Source: Chrysomallon squamiferum (Eukaryota > Mollusca > Gastropoda > Neomphalida > Peltospiridae). From it: a DNA stretch of 32,500 nt. Positions 13,688-25,597 of this stretch are shown one piece after another. The notes under the pieces are model-generated. The model worked only from the letters and a program-made list of their open reading frames with translations, made no database searches and was not told the origin of the DNA. Positions within the stretch are counted from its first letter, which is position 1, and every line of letters starts with the position of its first letter. The stretch covers positions 6,973,265 through 7,005,764 of the forward strand of contig CM022666.1 in the NCBI GenBank assembly GCA_012295275.1. The letters run 5' to 3'. The translations under genes and the position numbers were made by a program.

Positions 13688-14225
13688 TGAGAATAATAAT
13701 AATAAAATAAAAAATAAAAAAAATATCAAGAATGACGTGTGTGTGTGGGTGGTTAGGCTTCAGGATATAATTTAAGTTGATGGATGTCTGCACTTTTAAT
13801 TCTATACATATTTCTGTTTCTGGACATTTTCGACAAAAAAAAGGTGTAGAGTTAAAATTGCACAATCAGCAAGTAGCAGTATTCAGATAAAAAACATAGC
13901 AGTTTTGCATTAAAACATAACCACCATTAAATAATAATAATAATGATAATAATAATAATAAAAATTTTAAAAATATTTTAAAAATATTAATAAAATTGTG
14001 AAAAACTGAACATGACAGCAATAGCAGAGTCACAATAAAAATTATATTCATTTTCATCACATGGAAAGAAAAATAAAAAAGATTTAAAAAAATAACAATA
14101 ATAATAAAAAAATGTTTAGAAAAGGAGGAAAAAGGTCAACTAATAATAATAATAGTAATAAATTGTAATTATGATCAACAATACAACTAATATTACAATT
14201 ACTTCTATTATTACAACTAACATTC
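13027..14225. other. AT-rich non-coding DNA with AAAAT repeat and poly-A
   Basis: TAAAA pentanucleotides lie at about 13117-13155 and a poly-A run at about 13657-13685. The interval 13195-13500 is more balanced, with the small inverted repeat ACGAC/GTCGT near 13209-13226. ATA/AAT repeats occur after 13930. No gene is seen. Confidence 0.5.
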
Positions 14226-14230
14226 TGCTG

Positions 14231-14273
14231 CTACTACTACTACTACTACTAGTAATAATAATAGTAGTAGTAG
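14231..14273. repeat. Inverted CTA/TAG trinucleotide repeat (hairpin)
   Basis: A CTA run is followed by a short AATAAT spacer and TAGTAGTAGTAG at 14262-14273. The right arm is the exact reverse complement of CTACTACTACTA in the left arm, giving a 12-base stem. Confidence 0.85.
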
Positions 14274-14358
14274 AGGATAATAGTGATCACAATGATGATG
14301 TCATCAACAATGACAAGAATATTCCTTTTTATAAAAATAAAAGAATTGAATGGTTTAG

Positions 14359-14395
<37 letters not shown>

Positions 14396-14806
14396 AAAGA
14401 AAATGCTTTTAGTATTTGTTGTCTGCAAACATTCAAATATAATATCCGGTGACTTTGAAAAATTTGTATTTTATATCATAATTTCCCCACAGGCTGAATA
14501 ACATTTGTAAGATTGAAAATAACTAAACATATCCTTTGGGATGACTTGATCCTGACATCTGTGGCACTTCAGAAATAATCTGTGAGAACTAATCAATTAT
14601 GTCTATTTTATAGATTACTGAGCAAAAAAAAACTTAAAAAAAATAAAATAAAATAAAATAAAATTTTACACAAGTATGCTTTGATCCTGTTCCTATCATA
14701 TCTACAGAAATAAAACAATTTAAAAAAAAAAAATATTTTTAATTAATATTAGCAGCAGCAGTAATAGTCATTATAATAATTGTCACAGTAGTAGTAATAG
14801 AAGTAC

Positions 14807-14839
<33 letters not shown>

Positions 14840-15165
14840 CAATAATAAAGAGATTACCCATAAAGCTGATTTGATCCTACGGGCAAACCCACAAGGCAAA
14901 GTACAATTGATGATTCAGTTCTATCTAATCTTTTAAAATCATTTTTATTAAGCTGAGCAAATAATGAGTCCATTAAGATAGATCAACAGTAGAAGTCTTA
15001 TCTCTTCAGGCATTCTGACACACATTCTTCACATTCTCTTTCTCTCTCTTTCGTTTTTCTTTTTCTCCTTTCTTAAATCTTTACCTGATGTTTTCATGCT
15101 GTGGTAATATTTGTATTATTCTTCACTGCCATGCAACTTCTGAATATTTTGAATATTTTGACTAG
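14274..15165. other. AT-rich DNA with poly-A, AAAAT and (GTA)n tracts
   Basis: Poly-A is at about 14359-14392, an AAAAT repeat at about 14641-14663, and a TAG trinucleotide run at about 14802-14840. Frames starting at 14171 and 14283 run through the poly-A as Lys repeats and are not genes. Confidence 0.6.
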
Positions 15166-15182
15166 TATATATTTACCTACCT

Positions 15183-15272
<90 letters not shown>

Positions 15273-15319
15273 ATATTTACCTACCTAATTCTCTCTCTCC
15301 CTGTGTCTGTCTCTGTGTA

Positions 15320-15356
<37 letters not shown>

Positions 15357-15372
15357 TTACCTACCCAATTTT
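15166..15372 (+). repeat. Higher-order compound microsatellite, (CT)n(GT)n(TA)n units
   Basis: The anchor ATATTTACCTACC plus an AATTCTCTC-like stretch appears at about 15169, 15273 and 15352. Each anchor leads into CT repeats, and the first two continue into GT and then TA repeats. A fourth anchor, ATATTTACCTAC, lies at 15621. The whole compound block is therefore itself tandemly repeated, with a period near 80-105 bases. Confidence 0.85.
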
Positions 15373-15418
15373 CTCTCTGAGACAATCATTATCTAACTAC
15401 CTATCTCTGTATCTACCT

Positions 15419-15632
<214 letters not shown>

Positions 15633-16480
15633 ACACTTCCCTCTTCTTTCTCCCCCCCTTTCCATCCCACCCCTATCTATTTTTCCTGACACCGCCTCTT
15701 CACTTAAAGACCCAATCACTCCTTCTGCTCTTTACTGTAACTTCTCAATGCGTGACCTCTCGTTCAGGAAGCAAGACTGGTGGACAGAAGCTGCATGACA
15801 GCCCGGCCACACTAACAAAAGATGGTTTGATTTGGCAATCACCGTCAATCAAAGACTTCCAGATCTTCCCATCTGCAGTACAAGATTCATGCAAACAGCA
15901 GATTCCACCATCAAACAGGCACCTCTTTCTGTCAATACACAAACTCTAATTTCATTTGCCCCACTCAGATTGATGCCTCGGTTTTCCCATCGGCAAACAC
16001 AGGAAACTTTCAACAGGCACATTTTAGACGCAGATCTTCAATATCACGAGTGTATTTAACCAGCTTCTTTTTGTCTTTGCTCTTACAGACTTCAGAAAGA
16101 CATCATGAAGGAGAAACCAATTGGATATAGTGGCTAGTGGGGACAATATTTGAGCACATTATCAGAAATGATGTAAACTCTTCTACAAAATGCTATTATA
16201 CACCATATGTAAAGACAGTATCAAAGAGTGTCATTAACACCAGTAAAACATTTCTTAGGTAAATGGTTTTTAAAAAACTTTATTTATTTTAATTTAAATT
16301 TTGTTTTGTTTCCTCTACAATCCAGTGACTTGATTAAAAAGTATTCAACAACAAATCAATCTCATCTCCTATTATTCTATCCAATCACTGACTCAAAAAC
16401 AGTTTATGCCATTTACATCTACTAAAAGACAACTATTCTGTAACTCTTCAGATAAAAAAAAAAAAAAAAATAAGTAAAAT
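15633..16480. other. Unique-looking island, several open frames, no gene named
   Basis: From about 15660 to 16150 the DNA is non-repetitive and less AT-rich. Two plus frames and one minus frame stay open between 15745 and 16059, but simultaneous openness on both strands speaks against any one being coding. None of the translations shows a motif I recognise. From 16150 onward the sequence is AT-rich, ending in a poly-A run (about 16453-16470). Confidence 0.4.
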
Positions 16481-17275
16481 CTTTACAGAATATGAAGAAA
16501 CATAGTAAAGCAGTAAATATAAAATTCAATATACTGCAGTTTACTGCAACAGTAAATATAATACATTCATAAATATGTATGCTAATATTCTGCTGTAATA
16601 AGTACTATATAAAATAGGCAAATATTATTACAGTAATTATATAACTGTATTAGGCATTATACTGCAAAAATAAATATTACAACAAATATTTATGTATTCT
16701 GCTTAAGTAAATAAATATAACCTAAATAAGGTAATATACTTCAATAATAAATATTACAAATAAGAAATATAATGGCAATATTCTGCTATAATACATTATA
16801 TGTACAAACACTTAAAATATTGCTACAGTAAATATGTAACATATTTTAGGCAACAGACTGCTATTTTAAATATACAAAAAATAGGCAATATATTGATGTA
16901 CTTGTATAAACAGACAAAATACTCCTGCAGTAGTATATATTACAAACTAAGACAAATACAGCCAATATACCATAAAAATAACAATCATAAAGAAACATGT
17001 ATCAGGTAATATACTGGTGAAGCAAGTTCTACCATAAACAGGCTTTATACTGCTAGTACAGCTGCACATTACCCTACAACAGTGCAATAATAAATACCAT
17101 AATCTAGTAAATATGATATTATACCTGTAATAGTAAAATACTATAATCCAATAAATACAAGATATTGTACTTGTAACAGTAAATACTATAATCTATTTAA
17201 TGTAATAGTTTACTACACTAAATACCACACAAACTAATGAATAATTGTCAATATACTGCTACAGCCAACTCTCTG
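16480..17275 (+). repeat. Degenerate tandem repeat, ATACTGCnACAGTAAATAT-like units
   Basis: The phrases AATATACTGC, ACAGTAAATAT, TAGGCAATAT and TACAACAGT recur dozens of times with variable spacing of about 40-60 bases. Copies are strongly diverged, so this is an old array. The plus frame 16800-17009 is a translation of the repeat. Confidence 0.7.
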
Positions 17276-17379
17276 AACAAGACCCTCTGTTCTGTGTAAT
17301 TAGTAATGGATTTGTTTGTGAGCCAGATTGGTGAACTTAAATAGTGAGGTACATCTTAGGTTATTAGCCTGACAGTGGA

Positions 17380-18530
17380 AAATGGTATTAAAGGACAAGG
17401 AACAGTTGGTCACACAGACAAGAAGGCACCATGATAATTTTGCACAGAGAAACATGCAGAAATTGGTTAGGTATGTAATTAAAGGGGGAAGAAAATTTTT
17501 TTGCTAAGTTCTGATATAGTCATCTTTGTCGAGCTTGAATTTTAAAAGTAAATGAAAAACTGTTTGTTTCTTTGAGAGCACAGAACAGTATAATAAAATG
17601 TAGTCAAACATCAAAACTCCGGTAAGCATGTAATTATGATGGAAGAAACAATTTTTGTTGAGTTCTGGTCTCGTAACGTCTGTTCAGCTGAATTATAAAA
17701 GTGGATGAAAAACTTTCTGTACTCAGTCCTGAAGAGTGACACGAGAACGCAGAACAGCACAATAATTACATGTGCAGTCAGACATGCAGAACTTGGTAGG
17801 TATGTAATTAACTTGGAAGAAAAGATTTTCTCAAAGATCTGGTTTCGCAACTCTTGTTGAAATACATTTTAAAGGTGAATGAAGCATTTTTGTTTCTTTA
17901 CCTTCAAAACCCGACGTCAGAGTACAGAATGGCATAATAATATGTCAGACATGCAGAACTTGCTAGGTATGTAATTAACAAGGAAGAAAAGATTTTCTTC
18001 GACTTTTCATCTTGTAACTTTCATTCAGCTGAAGTTTAAAGGTGATTGAAAAACTTTCATTATTCACTCTTGAAAAATGCCATGAGAGTAGAGAAGAGCA
18101 TAATATATATGTATAGTGAAATATGCAAAACTTGATAGGTATGTAATTAAGATGCAAGAAAAGATTATTCTCTGATTTCTGGTCAACTAATTTTTGTTGA
18201 GTTAAATTTTAATGTGAAAGAAAAACTTTCATCCTTTAATCTTCAAAAGTATAAAAAAAAAAAAAAAAATACAGAATCAGATAAAGGCAGAAATAATTAT
18301 GTAACTGAGATGGAAAAAAAAAAGAAGATTTTTGCTGACTCCACTCCTGAAAAATTGGTTGAGCTAAATTTTAAAATAGAGTTTTAAGTAAAAGAAAAAT
18401 TTTGAAAAGTGACATTATGGAATCAAATTAGCACAACAGTATGTAAAGAGAGAGAATATCTGATTACCATCTAGGGAGAGAAAAAAAAGAAAAAGTGTTT
18501 TTGTTATTTTAACTTCTTTAAGTTAATGAA
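17380..18530 (+). repeat. Tandem array of about 155-175-bp units
   Basis: The marker GGTATGTAATTAA or a close variant occurs at about 17471, 17626, 17800, 17968, 18139 and 18298. Each unit also carries ACATGCAGAACTTGG, GGAAGAAAAGATTTT, a GTTGAGTT-like stretch, AAAGGTGAATGAAAAACTTT and CAGAACAGCATAATAAT-like text in the same order. Spacings are about 155, 174, 168, 171 and 159. At least six copies are visible, with moderate divergence and indels. Minus frames 17611-17850 and 17975-18157 are translations of this array. Confidence 0.9.
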
Positions 18531-19410
18531 GGTTTTAGATGATTCTGGTTTTATTAAAAAGTGGATTAGCAGCATTTTTAGTTTAAAAATAATTCAGAAT
18601 TCAAGATTTTTTTTTTTTTTCAAAATTCTGCTGGATTGTTCAAGAATCTGACAATCTTGTATATAGAAGAACTTTATAATATTAACTTTTTCTCTCTGTT
18701 CCTGAAATAAAATAAATTAAAAGATAATAAAAATGCACTTACCTTCATGCTTCAGTATGACAAATGAAAAGTAAAATAAAGTTCTTACCTGAAAAATAAG
18801 AAAGAAAAGTTTTATTATTTAATTGAAGACATTTAATAGTTTCATGTTTGCTAAGTTTTAAAATCTGATGCAATTCTATTAATGGCCAACTGCTGATGAC
18901 AAAAATAATAAAAAATAATAAAAAAATACCTTTCTCTCTTTATTTCATTTAAGACTTTAAAGAGCATGTTGATGCGTAAGTAATTAAAAATGCATGTGTG
19001 TGTGTGTGAGAGCATGCATACATGTGTGCGCACATGAATGAATGAACAAGTTTATGAGTGTATATGTTAACTATTAGTTTGTGTATATGTAAGTATCATT
19101 GTGTGTGTATGTGTGTACATCTGTCTGTCTCTATGTGTTTGATTTTTCTCTTTTAGTCTTCTGCTTCTTCCTTCTTATTACATTATACCATTTCACTCTT
19201 TGTTTAATATCAGTACTGGATGTAAGAATAACATTAATAGCAGAAAGAATGAGAAAGAAAATGAGAGGGGGATAGAAACAACTGAGATAAAAATATTAAA
19301 AAGAATGAAAAGTAGACCATTAAAATCAACATTTTTAAAAACAGTTTAAAAATAATTTAAAATCAACATTTCCCTCCACAAAATTACCTCAGAAAATAAC
19401 AACTAATTCA
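18531..19410. other. AT-rich non-coding DNA
   Basis: AT-rich sequence with a T run near 18606 and a TG-rich, partly repetitive stretch at about 18990-19130. No gene is seen. Confidence 0.5.
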
Positions 19411-19416
19411 ATTAAA

Positions 19417-19480
19417 ATTTAAAAAAAAAAAAAAAAATAAAAATAAATAATAATAATAATAAAAAAAAAAAAAACAAATT

Positions 19481-19511
<31 letters not shown>

Positions 19512-19600
19512 AAAAATAAAAAAAATAAAAAAATTTAAATTTAAATAAATAAAAAAAAAAAAAAAAAAAAAAAGAACCAAAAAAGTAAAGGAAAAAAAAA
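19417..19600 (+). repeat. A-rich block
   Basis: A runs broken by single T, AAT and AAAT, with almost no G or C. It resembles the larger block at 6380-6840. Confidence 0.9.
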
Positions 19601-19836
19601 ATCTGTATTTTATTAAGGTAATGGCTAACAACAGGGCCCTATTAGCAAGCTCTACAGCAGTTCAGTGACTGTGTTTCAAGTTGAAATTCTCTGTAATGAA
19701 CATTAACAACTGTGAAGTGAACTATAATGAATTTATCATTTACAGCACTTCACACTAAAACTGCTAAAGTTGTTTTCCTGGCCTTAGTTTTTTAACAAAG
19801 GAAATTCCAAAGTGTAGCATTTAAATGCAAGCTATT
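19601..19836. other. Short unique stretch
   Basis: Balanced non-repetitive sequence between the A-rich block and the next array; no coding signal seen. Confidence 0.4.
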
Positions 19837-20140
19837 GGGATTCGACACATTTAGGTTCAATGAGATTTTAAACATGTTTGACGTCAAAGGGATTTGAAAC
19901 ATTTAAGATCAGTGATTAACTCACAGGGATTCAAAATGTTTAAGATCAGTGGTCAAGTGACAGAGATTTCAAACATTTAACATCTGGGGTTAAGTCACAG
20001 GGATTTGAAACATGTCTGACATCATGGCTCAGTTACTATGATTTGAAACTAGTTTAATATTACTGATTAAGTCAACAGAATTGGAAACATGTTTAATATC
20101 AGTGATCAATGAAACATGTTAAGTATAAGCAGTCAAGCAA
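19837..20140 (+). repeat. 37-38-bp degenerate tandem array
   Basis: About eight units of the form GATTTGAAACAT, TTTAAGATCAGTG and a TTAAGTCACAGG-like end follow each other from about 19838 to 20135. The unit is close to 37-38 bases in the middle of the array and loses register at both ends. Confidence 0.85.
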
Positions 20141-20144
20141 CTGA

Positions 20145-20540
20145 AGTTTAGTTTCAGTGGTTAAGCAGGTGTCTTTGAAACTGGCAGGTTCTGTGTTCAT
20201 ATCCCAACACCAGCCTCTGCATGGAGCCAGCAATAGAAGAGGTGTTAAAATATCACACTTTCTGCTATAATTATCCTCTATTACATAAACCCTGCCAAGT
20301 TATGTACTGGTTTGCACACTGACACTGTTCTCTTGTACAGTAAGCATGGGTTTACGAAGTACACACTGAAGAAAGATAAGCATGAATTCTATTATTATTA
20401 TTATATCTGAAACTATTTTATAAACTGCCATTCCCATACTGCTAGCAGTTTAAGAGCTTCTGCTCCTGGTGCAGTTTGCTGGGGCGGAGGTATTTTGATC
20501 TGAATCTTTTATCTTTTATCTTTTATCTGCCGACTGCTTC
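20145..20540 (+). mobile_element. Decayed tRNA-derived SINE-like element
   Basis: TAGTTTCAGTGG followed by TTAAGC (20149-20166) resembles a tRNA A box with D-loop. GTTCTGTGTTCATATCCC (20188-20205) resembles a B box at the expected distance of about 35 bases. From memory, cephalopod SINEs carry a very similar GTTCTGAGTTCAAATTCC stretch. The right part (20466-20527), with GCAGTTTGCTGGGGCGGAGG, TATTTTGATCTGAATC and three tandem TTTTATC units, resembles another common cephalopod repeat end. The element could be one degraded SINE or two fragments side by side. No target-site duplication was identified. Confidence 0.5.
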
Positions 20541-20589
20541 TTACTGCATGACTGAGTCGAAGACTAAAGAGATCAGTTCGAGGATGGAG

Positions 20590-21330
20590 AGCTTCTTGTG
20601 TAACTGAGTTACTGGGGTTCAAGACATGCCGGTGACCTGGGTTCAAATTACCAGTTTAAACAAGGATGACCTCAGTTTGACAAGCAGAGATAATCATCTA
20701 GGTTTAAACCAAGAGAATGACCTCACCTGAGATTATCACAGTGATCCCTCTTTATGTAACAAGAACTACCTCAGTTCAAATGAGAATAGCTTTAGTTCAA
20801 ATCATGAGAATGACTTTAGTTTTCGAAGAATGCTGTTGGTTCAAATTGTAAAAATTATCTCAGTTCAAATTATCAGAATGGTTTTAGTTCACATCTCAAG
20901 AATGATCTTAGCTTCAAATTATAAGAATCAGATTAGTTCAAACTATGTGAACCAGCTTAGTCAAAATTGTAAAAACTTACTTCAGTTCGCATCTTGTGAA
21001 TTCCATCAGTTCAAATTCCTCAACTGAAATCTTAACAACGACGGACTTCATTTCAAAATAGAAAGATTTGATTTGTTTTAAATTATCAAAAGAGCAATAT
21101 TTTAACAAACTTTTCTTGACATGTATAAAACATGTTTTAGATAGCAAAAGTACCCTGATTCAAATCAGCCATATATTTTTCTTTTATCATCTATTCTTGC
21201 TCTGTGTAATTATTTTGTCAAAGAAAGAAATGACCTGAGTTCAGATCGGCCATTCTTTACCAGTTTTCTCTGTTCTCTGATCCATATTCAACAGATGAAG
21301 ATGACCTAAGTTCAGACTGGTCATATTTTA
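20590..21330 (+). repeat. Degenerate array of about 30-bp units with TTAGTTCAAAT
   Basis: The phrase AGTTCAAATTAT or a near variant occurs at about 20642, 20776, 20795, 20838, 20860, 20888, 20913, 20935 and 21008, generally followed by AAGAATGA or a similar stretch. Further decayed copies reach about 21310. Spacing in the best part is about 20-30 bases. The plus frame 20830-21027 is a translation of these units. Confidence 0.75.
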
Positions 21331-22120
21331 ACAAGCCAAAACAGTTCTGTTTCAGCAAAATACTCGGAAAAACTGACTTGTATGAATTACAGACCTGCAC
21401 CAGCAGTTGTAGAAAGCAATGAGGAAAATTACAAAAAATAATAACACATTCTTGTTGAGGAATCAATGAATGTATCAATGAAGAGAAAAATGGATGTATG
21501 TTTTAAGCCATCTCAAAACACATTGCTATAAATGATTATATAATCAGGAGGTTTTTTTTTTTGGTTTTTTTTTTAGAAATTATTATCATTATAATCTCCA
21601 TTATCATCATTGTAACTATTATTATTAAGGGAGAAGAAAGCCATTATGTTACTTCGTGATATACCAATCCACAGCAAGCAGTCTTTACACCTACAAGTTT
21701 TGAGGATCTACTCTTCCTAATTTTCTTTTAATGCCATGATATCAAACAAGCAAGTCTGTTAGTGTGCCCACGACAAACATGCTTGACACAAATCTTTTCC
21801 AGATTAACATTTTGATATCCTTACAAAAAATAAAAAAGAAGAAGAAAAAGAGAAAAAAAAGAACCTTGCTGAACTGAGTACAGACAACCAAGAAAGAAAA
21901 ATCTTTGTTAGCCATCCATAATAAACCATCTTTTAACACTTTTTTTTCTCTTTTTTTATTCACTTTGATCATGCTGGGCCAGACAGACAGACAGGCAGAC
22001 ATAAAGACAGATGTATGACTCTCATCTGATGACAGTAATTCATACAGTATTTTCCCAATCACTGACCATCTTTTCAGTTCTGACATTTCTCTTCAATTGA
22101 TTCCTGTCAAAACTCTCGTA
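21331..22120. other. Non-coding stretch
   Basis: Unique-looking sequence with T runs near 21551 and 21570, an ATT/ATC patch near 21585-21630 and a GACA run at about 21984-22000. The minus frame 21742-22086 includes a long Phe run from poly-A and has no recognisable domain. Confidence 0.4.
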
Positions 22121-22429
22121 GGGTCTATTAATGCTGTCGATGGTGTCAGCTACAGCAGCAGCCGTGGGCATCGATGTAGCCGAAGAAGTGAGAGAATCCA
22201 GAGGAGCAAATGAAGACAATCTCGATGACTAAGAAGGAGGAGAAAAAAACACAAGCTGTCTTTAAGCGACATTTTGAACAAATCACTGGACAGGTTTGCA
22301 GATGAACAAAGAAGAATTCTCTTGGATGTTTCTGCTAATAATGTCACTAATGACAGCTGTAACAAACCACTGATGAATGTTCTCTTAGTCTATTCCAATC
22401 TTATTTCACAATTTGAAAAAGGTAAATAA
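22121..22429 (+). pseudogene. Broken reading frame, possible exon or transposon relic
   Basis: This patch is less AT-rich than its neighbours. One plus frame runs from ATG at 22131 for 33 codons to TAA at 22230 and is rich in Ala, Val and Glu. In another frame, 22229-22426 is open for 66 codons without an ATG start, begins with a basic RRRRKKHK stretch, continues with ILNKSLDRFADEQRRILLDV and ends in SNLISQFEKG. The second frame meets GGTAAAT (22421-22427), which could be a splice donor, and a CTCGTAG at 22114-22120 could be an acceptor. Joining the two frames needs a frameshift. The residue mix looks protein-like, but I cannot assign a family; a transposase-associated DNA-binding tail is one guess. 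Chance remains possible. Confidence 0.3.
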
Positions 22430-22484
22430 GTCTGTTTTTCACTGAATTTGTTAAAATATTTCAATAATTAAAAAAATAAATTTC

Positions 22485-22660
22485 CTATTCTAACCGATGC
22501 ATTTCTTGTTCCAACCATGTTGTAAACCTGTTTTTCCTGTTCCAGCCAGAATATTCCATGATCTAACCTGTTTTTTTCCTGTTCCAACCAGAATTTTCCA
22601 TGTCCTAACCAGTGTTTTTCCTGTTCTACCCTGTATTTTTTACTGTCCTAACACGTGCCC
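22485..22660 (+). repeat. Degenerate TTCCTGTTCCAACCAG tandem repeat
   Basis: The pair TTTTTCCTGTTCCAACCAG and a TTTTCCATGTCCTAACC-like stretch alternate about three to four times, with a combined period of about 45-50 bases and a shorter internal period near 22. A further decayed copy, CATTCCAGCCAGAGC, is at about 22724. Confidence 0.75.
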
Positions 22661-23331
22661 CAAGATTATTTAAAAGGTTTTCATACGTGACATGCATGCC
22701 TATGAGGTAAACTGTAATTTCCCATTCCAGCCAGAGCATTTACTTTTCTTGGTAAACACTGCAAACCGTTATTTTTCCAGAGATCTGATGTCTGCTCTCC
22801 TGTCTGTAGGAAGGTGATTATAAATATCCCTTGTTGCTAATGGAAGGATTTAGAAGGTTTAATCTGAAGACAAAAGCTTAAAGAATGCTTTAGAATACAA
22901 AACCAATATTGGAAAATTAATCAATGTGTTCTTGTAATGTTTCTGAGGAAAATAAACTTCAATATTTCGAAAAATAGCTTATCAACACAGAATGCATAGA
23001 ATTGAGATTGCTTGAGGCTCGTGTTATAAAAGGAACATTTAAATTCAGGAATAATTTCCTTTTTCCCCATCTGTCTGTCTGTTTCTTCATCTTGATAGAT
23101 GTCTGTCATATTTTTGGGCCTCTACTGAAGTAAGTACGTGTGCACTGAGCAGAATTTGACTTTTTCATTTATTTATTTTTTAAGGTGTGTCTGTCTCTTT
23201 TTTTGTCTCAAACAAATCATTAATTTTTTTTTTTTTTTTTTTTTTTCTTTCTACGTTGTTTTTTTTTTCAGAAGAATTTCATCATTCTATATTATTTTCT
23301 GTTGTGCTTTATTTTCCTTTTTCTCTCTTTT

Positions 23332-23334
<3 letters not shown>
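22661..23334. other. Non-coding stretch
   Basis: Mostly unique sequence to about 23130, then T-rich with T runs at 23225 and 23262 leading into the CT tract. No gene is seen. Confidence 0.4.

Positions 23335-23381
<47 letters not shown>
23335..23381 (+). repeat. (CT)n microsatellite
   Basis: A pure CT run of about 46 bases. Frames crossing it are low complexity. Confidence 0.97.
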
Positions 23382-23385
<4 letters not shown>

Positions 23386-24051
23386 CTTCAGGTTTTTTTT
23401 AAACATACTCAGTGTACATATACTTTTACAGATTCCTTTTTTGGAAAAAAACAAAAATCATTTTGCATACATTTCTTTTCTTAAGTTCATCAAATATATG
23501 CATCTAACATATCAAACTATACACACACACACACACAATTTATTTATCTAGTTTTAATCTAGATTCCTTTAAATATGATGACATTAACATTGGAAATAAT
23601 AATAAAAATGAAAAATACAAAACAATTGTAATATGACACAGCAACAGCATCAAACCATCTATTTATTGCTACTCTACAAATCAATTTTTAGTAATTACAC
23701 AAATATTAGATAATTTTTTTATATTTTTAAATATACATGTTTCCATGACAACAAAGAAACCTGAGAAAGGTGGAAGAGTAATAATGACAGTAATTGCTAA
23801 ATATATATATTTTTTAAATTTTATTTTATCACAAAAACTTTGTGATAAATGATGATTATGAAAAACAAAAATGGGACAATGAAACTAATTGAGTTTTTTT
23901 TTACATAACCTGGAGTAATCTGGTGAATTAGACAGATGTACAACTCAGTGCATTTCTAAAAAAAAATATCTGTCAAATTATTATTTCTTTTTTTTTTTTT
24001 GTGTGTAAAATTTGAGTGCAGAAGTTAATATACTGTGTAAACCAGATACTG

Positions 24052-24093
<42 letters not shown>

Positions 24094-24850
24094 TTTTACA
24101 TCATCTTTTCTCTCTCTTTCTATCTACATATCAGCAAAAAAAAAAAGAAAAAAATCTTTTACTGGTCTGTTTCAATGTCTTTCTGTAGTCTGTGTATATG
24201 GTTCCAGATTTCTGCTTTCAAACCAAATTCTTTTTTTCATCATAAAAAAAACATACACAAACACGAACTACAAGATACAGACAGACAACAGACAAAGTGA
24301 GAGAGTGAAGAGAGATAGACAGACAAAACTCAGAAACAGAAGGAACGAAAAACTGAACAGAGACTGAAAAAGCAACAAAAAAAAGAAGAGAAAAAGCCAA
24401 GAAGATGGACCGTACAAAAACTAAACAAACCATTAAAAAAAAAGAAAAAAAGAAAAAAGAAAGCTCTGCTACATAATGGTAACAGCAAGGGGTCTTTTAC
24501 AAGTACTTTTGTCTACTGACAGGATACAGCACAAAACAGCCAGTGAGATACCATTTTTAGAGCAGTGCATAATGAACAGGAAATTATCAAATGTTTTAAC
24601 CAGGCTGAAATGGTCCTGTCATCAATCACGTTTCATTGAATAAGACAAAATTATTCTCAGAGCTTAGTCCTTCTCTCACCAAAAAAAAAAAAAATTAAAA
24701 AATTATTAAACATCATAGGCCCTCAGCAACGAAGTGCGTTCTTAAACAACGATTTCAAAAGAGAGTACGAGAAATATTTTTTTTTAAATACCACTTGTAT
24801 TATTTTGTGAATTTCAGAATTGTGCCTAATGATAGTTTCAAGCACAGAAT
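23382..24850. other. AT-rich non-coding DNA
   Basis: Holds a short CA run (about 23520-23537), poly-T (about 23988-24000), poly-A (about 24057-24087) and a CAGA/AAC-rich patch (about 24270-24460) that is purine-rich on the plus strand. Between 24480 and 24660 the sequence is unique-looking. Nothing coding is recognised. Confidence 0.5.
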
Positions 24851-24881
<31 letters not shown>

Positions 24882-24887
24882 TTTATT

Positions 24888-24953
<66 letters not shown>

Positions 24954-24970
24954 TATTTATTTATTTTATT
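24851..24970 (+). repeat. Compound (T)n(TTTA)n(TTA)n(TTTA)n
   Basis: A T run is followed by TTTA units, a long TTA run (about 24897-24951) and TTTA units again. Two overlapping frames read it as Leu or Ile repeats; neither is a gene. Confidence 0.97.
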
Positions 24971-25597
24971 TGAGGATAATTAGAATTTATATACAAGAAT
25001 TATAATAATAATAATATAATAAAATCAAAATGAGTCATTACAAACAAAGAAAACAAGTTTTATAAGAAGAAAAAAAAAGAAAAAAAAAAAAAAAAGAAGA
25101 AGAAACCTTTGCAAAGAATAAAATCTATAACAGACAATTTTTAAAAAATTTTAAACTTTTTTTTTTTTTTTTAATTAAAGTTTATAACTTCTGATGTTTC
25201 ATGACTGCTGCTATCTAAAGCTGAAAGATTACAGTGAAGAAGACAAGAACTCCACAAACATAAATTACAAAATTGCATCCAATTACTCCTGTTTCTCATG
25301 AAAAATGAAACACAACTCCAAAACTCTTTATATATCAGCACACACAACCAAAACAAAGACAAAACAAAAATGATAAAAAAAAAAAAAAAAAAAAATAAAA
25401 ATAAAAAGTAAATAAATTGATAAAAAAAAATTCAAAAAAATATTAAAATAAAATAAAATAATAATAGAATTCTACAGAGAAACATAAAATCAGGTAATGA
25501 TAGTAAAATAGAAAATACACAACATATGCTAACTAAAACACATGCATGCTTTTCTGCATGTATTCACACACAATAACATAATCATGAACTCGTTATT
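24971..25597. other. AT-rich non-coding DNA with A-rich runs
   Basis: Poly-A and AAG-rich runs are at about 25067-25100 and 25374-25397, and poly-T at about 25158-25172. The rest is AT-rich with no gene signal. Confidence 0.5.

Noticed and set aside
20149-20205. Functional tRNA gene
   Set aside because: A and B boxes are only approximate and I see no full cloverleaf with a paired acceptor stem; a SINE relic fits better.
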